64,000 bases of DNA from Bacteroidota bacterium (lineage in GTDB: Bacteria; Bacteroidota; Ignavibacteria; Kapaibacteriales; UBA2268), in assembly GCA_004322215.1 (NCBI GenBank), contig SCSM01000015.1:23687-87686 (forward strand). The letters are read 5' to 3'. This document shows positions 44,075 through 51,714 of this stretch, piece after piece (within the stretch, counting starts at the first letter, position 1; each line of letters opens with the position of its first letter). The notes below the pieces were generated by a model, which saw only the letters and a list, made by a program, of their open reading frames with translations, had not been told where the DNA came from and searched no databases. Made by a program: the position numbers and the translations under genes.

Positions 44075-44742
44075 TGGAAGAACATAAAGTAAAAATAACA
44101 GATATAAAGCAGGTTACTCACGATGTAAAGAGGTACAGAGTTGAAAAGCCGGCGGGGTACAGTTTTTTACCCGGTCAGGCAACGGAGGTATGTATCAATA
44201 AACCGGAATGGGCCCATGAATCAAGACCGTTTACCTTTACATCATTGAATGATTGGGATTTTCTTGAATTTACGATTAAATCGTACAGGGACCACGATGG
44301 AGTGACAAATGCATTAGATAAACTTGTCCCGGGCGACGAATTAATCATCCACGATGTCTGGGGTGCAATCCATTATGAGGAAGCAGGTTTGTTCATTGCA
44401 GGCGGTGCAGGAGTAACACCCTTCATAGCTATAATGCGTTCGCTTCATTCAAAAAATATGATTGATGAGAACCGGTTGCTTTTTGCAAACAAGACAACGA
44501 AAGATATAATATTAAAAGATGAATTTGAGAAAATACTCGGGGATAATTTCATTAATATATTATCTGATGAAAAAGTCAATGGATACGCTCACGGCTTTAT
44601 AACAGAAGAATTTTTGAAAAAACAAATTAAGTCGGAGAATGATTACATATATCTCTGCGGACCGCCGACAATGATGGATAATGTGCAGGCGATGCTCGAT
44701 AAAATGGGAGTGGGAAAGAATAAATTGATAATCGAGTTGTAA
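44074..44742 (+). CDS. Ferredoxin-NADP reductase-type flavin oxidoreductase
   Basis: This 222-residue protein has the FNR layout. The FAD domain has ESRPFTFTSLNDWDFLEFTIKSY (the RxYS-like block is RPFT), and VWGAIHYEEAG joins it to the NAD(P) domain with FIAGGAGVTPFIAIMRSL and YLCGPPTMMDNVQAML. No iron-sulfur cluster motif is present. It should move electrons from NAD(P)H to an unknown acceptor, probably at the DoxX-like partner. Confidence 0.88.
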   Translation: MEEHKVKITDIKQVTHDVKRYRVEKPAGYSFLPGQATEVCINKPEWAHESRPFTFTSLNDWDFLEFTIKSYRDHDGVTNALDKLVPGDELIIHDVWGAIHYEEAGLFIAGGAGVTPFIAIMRSLHSKNMIDENRLLFANKTTKDIILKDEFEKILGDNFINILSDEKVNGYAHGFITEEFLKKQIKSENDYIYLCGPPTMMDNVQAMLDKMGVGKNKLIIEL

Positions 44743-44770
44743 AGATTTTTTATTAATGTATTAAAATTTT

Positions 44771-45187
44771 TTAAGTAACACAACAGGATTCTATTTTATT
44801 TAAATGCTCAATAGCTGTCTCACATTGTTTTGTAGTCAATTTATAATGATTATATCTTGCTTTCATGGAAAAATCCATTAATGAATCATAAAATGGTTGA
44901 ATTTTTGGAAGGTAGAAGCCAACAAGGTCACTTAATATCTGATGCTTACTAAAATACTTCCCGATTTTTCTTTGATAAAATATACCATATTGTTCGAAGG
45001 TCTGAAATATTCTTTCTTCGCCATTAATTTTTTCTTTTAATGGAAATAATTTGTAGCAAACAAAATGAAGTGAAGAATAAAAGGCGGTAGTAATCACCCA
45101 ATCGTCATATTTATTTGTTGTTTTCAGAAACAGGCATAATTCTTTATTATGCTTTGCTTGCCAAAGATACTTGCTTGCTTTCGGCAT
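44771..45187 (-). CDS. HEPN-like protein, candidate toxin
   Basis: The 138-residue, all-helical protein has KYDDWVITTAFYSSLHFVCYKLF, similar to HEPN domains (the helix with Tyr-Ser/Ala-Ala/Ser-Leu-His). A later block SMKARYNHYKLTTKQCETAIEHLNKIE resembles the second HEPN helix (R-x-x-x-Y with following A-x-x-x-L). The start overlaps the end of the upstream gene by 41 bases, so translation is coupled, as in toxin-antitoxin pairs. No RxxxxH catalytic motif is clear. AT-rich relative to neighbours. Confidence 0.55.
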   Translation of the reverse strand: MPKASKYLWQAKHNKELCLFLKTTNKYDDWVITTAFYSSLHFVCYKLFPLKEKINGEERIFQTFEQYGIFYQRKIGKYFSKHQILSDLVGFYLPKIQPFYDSLMDFSMKARYNHYKLTTKQCETAIEHLNKIESCCVT

Positions 45188-45674
45188 ACTTCAATCCAAA
45201 TCCGTCACATTTTATATGTTCAATATCAATATTTTCAGTCAGAGGCACATAGGAGATACTTAAATGAAACGTATCATTATTATATTCTTTTTTAATATTA
45301 CCGTTTAACTTATATGCTTTAATCAATAAATCCGAATTTTCATAATATTTAAGATTTGTAAGTAATAATAATTCAAATTCATTAATATCCACAATTTTTA
45401 AATAAACATCTTCTGTTTCTAATTTTATTTCCTTTAATTTTTTTAATAAATCAGAAGTAATACTGGTTATTTTATGCATATTATCACTAAATCTTAAAAA
45501 TAATATTTTATTTTGATAATCAATTCCTTCTATTTTACCACGTAAATACGCATCAATTACTTCATCGGAAGTACAAGTGTATGGCTCTTGCTTTTTCCAT
45601 GATTTCAATACCTGTGCATCCGACTTATTAATTTCAGAATTTGTCTTTGATTTTACTAAAGATTCCATAGTCAT
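45147..45674 (-). CDS. Unknown protein overlapping the HEPN-like gene, candidate partner
   Basis: The 175-residue protein was not recognised. It has an N-terminal Lys/Ser-rich part, and a region with alternating beta strands (YLRGKIEGIDYQNKILFLRF; DVYLKIVDINEFELLLLT) that may be OB- or SH3-like. Its last 41 bases overlap the start of the HEPN-like gene. It is upstream of the possible toxin on the same strand, in the position of an antitoxin or partner. No signal peptide. Confidence 0.5.
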   Translation of the reverse strand: MTMESLVKSKTNSEINKSDAQVLKSWKKQEPYTCTSDEVIDAYLRGKIEGIDYQNKILFLRFSDNMHKITSITSDLLKKLKEIKLETEDVYLKIVDINEFELLLLTNLKYYENSDLLIKAYKLNGNIKKEYNNDTFHLSISYVPLTENIDIEHIKCDGFGLKYAESKQVSLASKA

Positions 45675-45849
45675 TAATATAATGTTAATTACGACAATTA
45701 CTAAAATAATTTAATAAAATAAGAAATTAAACAAATTTATTTATCATAATATTAAAACCAATTTCATATCTTAGACAAAATTTATTTGAAATTATTATTT
45801 AAATATATAAACATTTTTATTGCTGTTTAAATCGTGTTGACATAATTAA

Positions 45850-47064
45850 TCAGTTAATTTTTCTTATGTATTGCTCGACTATGAGAATGTTCATTACAGA
45901 ACGAGCTTTTTCATGTTGATTTGTTTTATCATAAGCGGAAATTAAAAGATTGCATATTTTATTCATTATTGAGAATCTCAAATTAGTGTCTTCGATTTGA
46001 TACCATGCTCTTTGCTCGAATGCTTTTTCAAGATTGTTAATCACAAGCTTGGGGAATTTAAGGGAATCCTGTTCTGCCCTTCTGATGAATGTGTTGAGAT
46101 TCCTGAGTACCCTGCGGTTGATTCTGCTATTATTGTTTTTACCTCCGTCATCAATTTCGAGAGTTTTGGCTGTTCTCATAACAAGTTTGTAAAGTGAATC
46201 GCGGCATGATTTGCTCTGGAAATCGAATTTGTAGAAATCATAATTCATTTTTGGCTTTAGATAGTGGGCTATATCTTCTTTTGACTTAGGAAATCCTTTT
46301 TTATTCAATCCCCCGATAATTTTTTTGACTATGCCATAAGATAAATCCGTATCGACAAGAAGCAATCCGGCTCTGATGGCGAGGTCGCCGGGAATATTTG
46401 TAATTGTTCCGTATTTTCTGAAGAGCATCTGTTTAATAAATTCACCCTGATTGTATGAACGCTGGTAATCGCCGATTCCGAATGCCTGACGTGAACGAAG
46501 CAGACGCAGAGTTTGAACTGCATCGGATTTGAATCCGAGCAATTCAAGTAATCCCAGTGCCTGGGAAAAACCGAATTCAATATAGTAATCAACTTTTGGA
46601 ATACCGCAAATCTTTGCAATTTCTTTTAAGTAGCGTATCCTGCCTTTACCAGCCCTTACATTGGCGAGATAATTCAATCCGGAAGTATCACGATAGCCGG
46701 ATTTTACATAGGTGCCTCTCGGTATCGAAATGATTTCTACTTTGCCCGAATCCAAGAAAATTCTCAAAAGATGATTAGCATCAGCATGATTGCAGCCGCT
46801 TCCCATACGTGTATCCAAGCCGGTTATGACTATATTGATGACATTGGAAGATGAATCAATTCTACCGTTTTCCATAGCTGAGAAGAGATTGTCCAATTCT
46901 TTGAAAGACAGGGAATCATTTTTAGTAAGCGATTGAGAAACATTTGGCTTATTATTAGAGGGTGATTCATTATTTATATAAAATTCCCGAACAAAAAAGC
47001 CGGCGATAACAATAAAAATTAAGGATAATAAAAAAGCAATAATAATTTTCTTCAATGAAATCAT
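45850..47064 (-). CDS. LytR-CpsA-Psr (LCP) family protein
   Basis: It has one N-terminal membrane helix (about 5-28), a linker, and an LCP domain. Visible blocks are NIVITGLDTRMGSGCNHADANHLL and VEIISIPRGTYVKSGY; later VDYYIEFGFSQALGLLELLG and LRSRQAFGIGDYQRSYNQGEFIKQMLF hold the conserved Arg residues. LCP proteins transfer glycopolymers to the envelope or peptidoglycan. The C-terminal 120 residues are helical and less typical. Start ATG at 47064 is preferred to GTG at 47070. Confidence 0.85.
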   Translation of the reverse strand: MISLKKIIIAFLLSLIFIVIAGFFVREFYINNESPSNNKPNVSQSLTKNDSLSFKELDNLFSAMENGRIDSSSNVINIVITGLDTRMGSGCNHADANHLLRIFLDSGKVEIISIPRGTYVKSGYRDTSGLNYLANVRAGKGRIRYLKEIAKICGIPKVDYYIEFGFSQALGLLELLGFKSDAVQTLRLLRSRQAFGIGDYQRSYNQGEFIKQMLFRKYGTITNIPGDLAIRAGLLLVDTDLSYGIVKKIIGGLNKKGFPKSKEDIAHYLKPKMNYDFYKFDFQSKSCRDSLYKLVMRTAKTLEIDDGGKNNNSRINRRVLRNLNTFIRRAEQDSLKFPKLVINNLEKAFEQRAWYQIEDTNLRFSIMNKICNLLISAYDKTNQHEKARSVMNILIVEQYIRKIN

Positions 47065-47189
47065 AATCACAATAGTATATAGCTATAAACTAAATTAATA
47101 TGTGAAATCGAATAAAAATCAAAATCACAAATTTTTATAAATTATTGCAAATATTATTCCAAAGTGGAAAGCAATTAAGAAAATAAAGA

Positions 47190-47246
47190 AAGGATGCTCG
47201 GTAACTATGAAGGTTCGTTTATATTTAAAATTTTCCGGGCATCCTT
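47190..47246. other. Long hairpin in a 558-bp gap
   Basis: AAGGATGCTCGG at 47190-47201 and CCGGGCATCCTT at 47235-47246 pair with one mismatch around a ~33-base loop. A second small hairpin GCACTTCGCAGTGC lies at 47262-47275. The 558-base gap 47065-47628 shows no convincing gene. A structured RNA or terminator is possible, but no known family is recognised. Confidence 0.35.
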
Positions 47247-47628
47247 CAGATAAATATATCAGCACTTCGCAGTGCAGTATCACAATACAAATTAACGGAT
47301 TGAAGGAGCTATTATTTATAGCAGTTATTATGATTTTAATGTAGAATTTTAAAGTTAAAAATTGTAGTATTTATACTACATAAATTAAGAGATATTTTTA
47401 ATTGAGGTGTAAATTTAAAATATACAAATTATTTTGAGACCTTTTGTCATTAATAGTGTCATTGTATATATGAATGGTGCATATTAGAATTAATTTAGTA
47501 AAGTAGGCAATTCGTTAATAACTGTTTAGTAAGACGTATAGGGCAATGTAGGGCATTCGCATCATAGTTTTGAGCAAGGAATAATGTTTACTAAAATAAA
47601 TTTTCTAAAATTATTTAGAGGTAAAAAT

Positions 47629-47787
47629 ATGAAAACTGTTTTTGTAAACAATGGAATTGAAACTAAATTTAATATTAGAGAAATTCAATCTGGTTCGTAT
47701 TTGATAGCAGCACAATCAGATTTTAAAATTGACAAGGATGTAATATTCAGTTTTTCAGATGCGGATATTATAATAATTGAAAATTAA
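47629..47787 (+). CDS. Small hypothetical protein
   Basis: This 52-residue frame has an RBS (AGAGG) nine bases before ATG. It contains no signal peptide and no recognised motif; its end is acidic and hydrophobic (IFSFSDADIIIIEN). An in-frame ATG at 47584 would add 15 residues. It precedes the T9SS protein gene by 32 bases. Real coding status is uncertain. Confidence 0.4.
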   Translation: MKTVFVNNGIETKFNIREIQSGSYLIAAQSDFKIDKDVIFSFSDADIIIIEN

Positions 47788-47819
47788 ATTATTTTCTTCG
47801 CCCTTTTATGGAGATGTTT

Positions 47820-49049
47820 ATGAAATCAATATTATATATATTATTTTTATTTATTTTTTATACAATATCTTTATCCTTTTCAGGCAAAGGTTCCGGTACA
47901 ATAGATGACCCTTTTCAAATCACAAACATTTCACAATTACAAGAAATAAATGATGAATCAATTGCTCATTATATTTTAATGAATGATATTGATGCAAAGG
48001 AGACAAGATATTGGAATGTCGGTGACCATGATGGTAATCCTAGTACTCCTAATGAACCAATGGGTTTTGTACCTATTTCGCTTGGTACTTTTTTTAAAAA
48101 GGGTTTTTTTAATGGAGCCGGTTTTATAATTAAGGATTTATACATTAATAGGCCCTTAGAGAGAGCTGTTGCTCTCTTTAGTATAGCTTATGGTGATATA
48201 AAAAAAGTTGGTTTAGAAAATTGTAATATTACTGGTTGCGATAATGTAAGTAGCTTATGCGCAGAATATGCAAAAGGTTATATTGAAGAATGTTATACAA
48301 CCGGTCTTGTAATCGTTAAATGTCATGGGAATGTTAATTCCGGTTTCTCTGGTTTTCTTACTGGTGGGCGAATCAGAAATAGTTATTCTTCATGTGATGT
48401 ATCAGATGATTCATCGATATCTAACTATAATTCTACTAGCTTTTGTGATATTTTTTCTTCTTATAGTAATATAGACCGTTGTTATACAATTGGTAAAGTT
48501 TTAAGTTCTAAAAAAGTAACAGCTTTCGGTCTATTTGGAAATGCCTATTTTTGTTTCTGGGATGTAGAAACCACTGGCATACCTGATGCAGGTGGTCATG
48601 AAGCAATAGGTTTACCTACTTCAGAAATGAAGAAAAAAGCTACTTATGGTAATGGAAGCTGGGACTTTGATAGCATTTGGTGCATAGACGAAGGCAGAGA
48701 CTATCCCAAGCTGAGGGCTTTCGGCAAGTGCCCGCCTACGGATGTGCCGCAAGAGCCGAAAGATAATGGAAATAAGCTTGATGCATTTCCAAATCCTGCT
48801 TTCACTTCCATTGATGTAGTGTATAAACTCCAGTCGGCAGTCGCGAGTCGGCAGTCTGTTGGCACAGCACAAATAATAATTACAAACTCCTATGGGCAGC
48901 AGGTATATAATGAGAATGTTAATTATGATAATGCAAATTATGAGCAGAGACAAACAATAGACATAAGCAAATATCCCAGCGGATTGTATTTTATTACTCT
49001 GCGTTCGCCGGCGGTGGCGATGACGAAAGGAGTGGTGGTCGTTAAGTGA
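47820..49049 (+). CDS. Secreted GLUG-like repeat protein with T9SS domain
   Basis: The start after GGAG gives a signal peptide (MKSILYILFLFIFYTISLSF). GTIDDPFQITNISQLQEINDESIAHYILMNDIDAKE and FNGAGFIIKDLYIN...GDIKKVGLENCNITG are the opening and repeats of GLUG-type surface beta-solenoids. GLPTSEMKKKATYGNGSWDFDSIWCIDEGRDYPKLR is the usual end. A short, odd insert of repeated AGTCGGCAGTC units (48836-48860) lies in the linker to the T9SS domain (FPNPAFTSID ... TKGVVVVK). It is probably a surface adhesin-like protein. Confidence 0.82.
   Translation: MKSILYILFLFIFYTISLSFSGKGSGTIDDPFQITNISQLQEINDESIAHYILMNDIDAKETRYWNVGDHDGNPSTPNEPMGFVPISLGTFFKKGFFNGAGFIIKDLYINRPLERAVALFSIAYGDIKKVGLENCNITGCDNVSSLCAEYAKGYIEECYTTGLVIVKCHGNVNSGFSGFLTGGRIRNSYSSCDVSDDSSISNYNSTSFCDIFSSYSNIDRCYTIGKVLSSKKVTAFGLFGNAYFCFWDVETTGIPDAGGHEAIGLPTSEMKKKATYGNGSWDFDSIWCIDEGRDYPKLRAFGKCPPTDVPQEPKDNGNKLDAFPNPAFTSIDVVYKLQSAVASRQSVGTAQIIITNSYGQQVYNENVNYDNANYEQRQTIDISKYPSGLYFITLRSPAVAMTKGVVVVK
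48836..48862 (+). repeat. AGTCGGCAGTC unit repeated inside a gene
   Basis: The unit AGTCGGCAGTC occurs twice, two bases apart, in the linker of the T9SS protein. It encodes an unusual QSAVASRQS stretch. It looks like a short repeat insertion that kept the frame. Confidence 0.5.
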
Positions 49050-49078
49050 TAAGTTTTGAGTTTTAAGTTTTGAGATGT

Positions 49079-49229
49079 GCTGTCCTAAATAGCGTTGACT
49101 TTTGAATCAACAAAAAGGAGTTAAAATATGGACAGCAGTAAGAAAAGGAGTAAACAACATTATAATCCTAGACAAAGAAGGATATTCAGCACAGAGTTAA
49201 AAAGAAGATTTTTAAATGTTGAGTGTTAA
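49079..49229 (+). mobile_element. IS3-like element remnant (left end and start of orfA)
   Basis: GCTGTCCTAAATAGCGTTGA and following bases (49079-49108) match the solo end at 4537-4566 at 27 of 30 positions. Twenty bases on, a start codon with RBS AGGAG opens a Lys/Arg-rich frame (below). The rest of the element is absent, so this is a decayed or deleted copy. Confidence 0.6.
49128..49229 (+). pseudogene. Truncated IS3-like orfA transposase start
   Basis: The 33-residue frame reads DSSKKRSKQHYNPRQRRIFS then TELKRRFLNVEC and stops. A basic N-terminus followed by RRIFSTELKR is typical of the helix-turn-helix OrfA of IS3-type elements, but the body is missing. The RBS and terminal repeat lie just upstream. 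Confidence 0.5.
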
Positions 49230-49387
49230 ACAATAGACAACTAAATGGCTCAATAGCTAATTTGCTAAACACCTAATTTAACAACACCTAAAATACACAC
49301 TTTTATTATGAGTCATTTTATTGTTAAATTTGTTTCTTTTTTAACAAACAGAAACAACCATTAACAAAATTCAGATAGGGTGAACAG

Positions 49388-51655
49388 ATGAAGATAAGAA
49401 AGGAAGATGCCCTCGAATACCACAGTTCGGGAAGGAAGGGCAAAATCGAAGTTGTTATTACCAAACCATGTATTACTCAAAGAGATTTATCATTGGCATA
49501 CACCCCGGGGGTAGCAGAGCCCTGCCGGGAAATTGAAAATGACATCAGTACGGTTTATGAGTACACTGCAAAAGGGAATCTCGTCGGGGTTATTTCAAAT
49601 GGAACAGCAGTATTAGGGCTTGGTGACATAGGTCCTGAAGCGGGAAAACCCGTGATGGAAGGTAAGGGAGTGCTGTTCAAAGCATTTGCGGATATTGACG
49701 TTTTTGATATTGAATTAAAATCAAAGGATATTAATGAGGTTATAAGAGTTTGCGAAGTGTTGGAGCCAACTTTCGGCGGAATAAATTTAGAAGATATAAA
49801 AGGACCGGAATGTTTTTACATAGAAGAGGCACTGAAAAAATCATTGAAAATTCCCGTGTTCCACGATGACCAGCACGGAACTGCCATAATAAGCGGAGCA
49901 GCATTGATGAATGCCGTCGAGCTTGCAGGGAAGAAAATGAACGAAGTGAAAGTAGTATATAATGGAGCGGGAGCATCGGGTATTGCTTGCTCGAAATTCC
50001 ATATCTCGCTTGGATTGAAGAGAGAAAACGTTCTGCTATGCGATTCGACAGGAGTAATATACAAAGGCAGGACAAAGGGAATGAATGAATTCAAAGAGGA
50101 ATTTGCAATTGAAACCGACAGGAGAACACTCGAAGATGCACTGAAAGGTGCGGATGTGTTTGTCGGTTTATCAAAAGGTAATTGCGTTACCAAGGAAATG
50201 GTTAAGTCAATGGCAAAGAATCCAATAATATTCGCAATGGCTAACCCTGACCCGGAAATCACTTATGAAGATGCAACAGATGCGCGTAATGATGTTATCA
50301 TTGCAACAGGACGTTCCGATTATCCCAACCAGGTAAATAATGTACTCGGATTTCCATTTATATTCAGGGGAGCACTTGACGTCCGCGCTACTGCAATAAA
50401 TGAAGAAATGAAAAAAGCTGCTTCTTATGCACTAGCGAAGCTTGCGAGAGAGGAAGTTCCCGATGTTGTAAAAAGAGCATACGCAGGAAAAGAGATGAAC
50501 TTTGGTAGGGAATATATTATTCCCAAACCATTTGACCCAAGGGTATTGACCTGGGTTGCACCAGCAGTTGCTAAAGCGGCAATGGAAACCGGAGTTGCGC
50601 TGAAGCCGATTACTGATTTTGATGAGTACAGGAGACAGCTTGACATCAGGATGGGCAGGGCTGAAAGAATAATGACACCCATATACAGCAAAGCGAGAAC
50701 AGCAAAGAAAACAATCGTATTTCCTGAAGGAGAGGAATCGAAAATAATAAAAGCAGCTCAGCTTAGTCACGATGAGCAAATTGCCACACCGATTCTGCTC
50801 GGGAATGAAGAAAGAATTAATGCTGTTGCAAAAGAGAACGGGTATGACATTGAAGACATTCAAATAATAAATCCTAAATCTTTCGATAAGCTCGATTCAT
50901 ATATTGATGAATTCCACAAACTACGTCACAGGAAGGGTATCACCAAAAATGAAGCAACAAAGCGATTGCTGACTAACAAAAATTATTTCGGCTCGATGAT
51001 GGTTCATCTCGGTGATGCAGATTGTATGATTTCGGGCTTAACTTCGCATTACCCGGAAACAATCAAGCCGGCACTCGAAATCATAGGTAGAGACCCGAGA
51101 TATAAAGTTGTTTCAGGATTGTATATACTTTCAACAAAGAAGAACACTTATTTTCTTGCTGACACTACTGTCAATATCGAACCGGATACAGAAGCATTAG
51201 CAGATATAACTTTCCAGGCAGCAGCTTTCGTTAAGCATTTTGATATCAAGCCAAGAGTTGCTTTACTTTCATACAGCAATTTTGGTTCCGAGAGGGGTCC
51301 CATACCAACCAAGATGATGAATGCATTGAAGCTTATAAAAGACAGGAATCCCGATTTTATCGTTGACGGCGAAATGCAGGCGGATACAGCAGTAATGCCT
51401 GAAATAATAAACGAAGATTATCCTTTCAGTGTGTTGAAAGATGGTGCAAATGTGTTGATATTTCCAAACCTGACGTCTGGAAATGTTGCATATAAACTTC
51501 TAATGAGAATCGGCGGAGCAAATGCTATCGGACCGGTATTGAGGGGCTTGAGCAAATCGGTTCATGTACTTCAAAGAGGATGTGAAGTGAAAGAAATACT
51601 CGATATGGTTGCTATTGCTGTTGTGGATGCACAAAGAAAGAGCAACAATAAATAA
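49388..51655 (+). CDS. maeB: NADP-dependent malic enzyme, MaeB type with phosphotransacetylase-like domain
   Basis: It converts malate to pyruvate, CO2 and NADPH. At 755 residues the order matches MaeB: malic N-domain with YTPGVAEPCREI, VISNGTAVLGLGDIGPEAGKPVMEGK and the metal site FAFD-type block FADIDVFDIEL. The NAD(P)-binding domain has VFHDDQHGTAIISGAAL and VVYNGAGASGIACSKF. A C-terminal PTA-like regulatory domain starts near 430 (TIVFPEGEESKIIKAAQL ... RIGGANAIGPVLRGLSKSVHVLQRG). The gene is monocistronic. Confidence 0.96.
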   Translation: MKIRKEDALEYHSSGRKGKIEVVITKPCITQRDLSLAYTPGVAEPCREIENDISTVYEYTAKGNLVGVISNGTAVLGLGDIGPEAGKPVMEGKGVLFKAFADIDVFDIELKSKDINEVIRVCEVLEPTFGGINLEDIKGPECFYIEEALKKSLKIPVFHDDQHGTAIISGAALMNAVELAGKKMNEVKVVYNGAGASGIACSKFHISLGLKRENVLLCDSTGVIYKGRTKGMNEFKEEFAIETDRRTLEDALKGADVFVGLSKGNCVTKEMVKSMAKNPIIFAMANPDPEITYEDATDARNDVIIATGRSDYPNQVNNVLGFPFIFRGALDVRATAINEEMKKAASYALAKLAREEVPDVVKRAYAGKEMNFGREYIIPKPFDPRVLTWVAPAVAKAAMETGVALKPITDFDEYRRQLDIRMGRAERIMTPIYSKARTAKKTIVFPEGEESKIIKAAQLSHDEQIATPILLGNEERINAVAKENGYDIEDIQIINPKSFDKLDSYIDEFHKLRHRKGITKNEATKRLLTNKNYFGSMMVHLGDADCMISGLTSHYPETIKPALEIIGRDPRYKVVSGLYILSTKKNTYFLADTTVNIEPDTEALADITFQAAAFVKHFDIKPRVALLSYSNFGSERGPIPTKMMNALKLIKDRNPDFIVDGEMQADTAVMPEIINEDYPFSVLKDGANVLIFPNLTSGNVAYKLLMRIGGANAIGPVLRGLSKSVHVLQRGCEVKEILDMVAIAVVDAQRKSNNK

Positions 51656-51685
51656 TTCTGAATTTTGAAAGTTGAATTTTAAATT

Positions 51686-51714
51686 GTAGGGGGCAATTCA
51701 TGAATTGCCCCTAC
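51686..51714. repeat. GGGGCAATTCATGAATTGCC palindrome overlapping the polX stop
   Basis: GTAGGGGGCAATTCA at 51686-51700 mirrors TGAATTGCCCCTAC at 51701-51714. It is the same family as the palindromes at 7058 and 7903. It covers the last codons and stop of the convergent PolX gene (RGNS-stop) and may end both transcripts. Confidence 0.6.
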
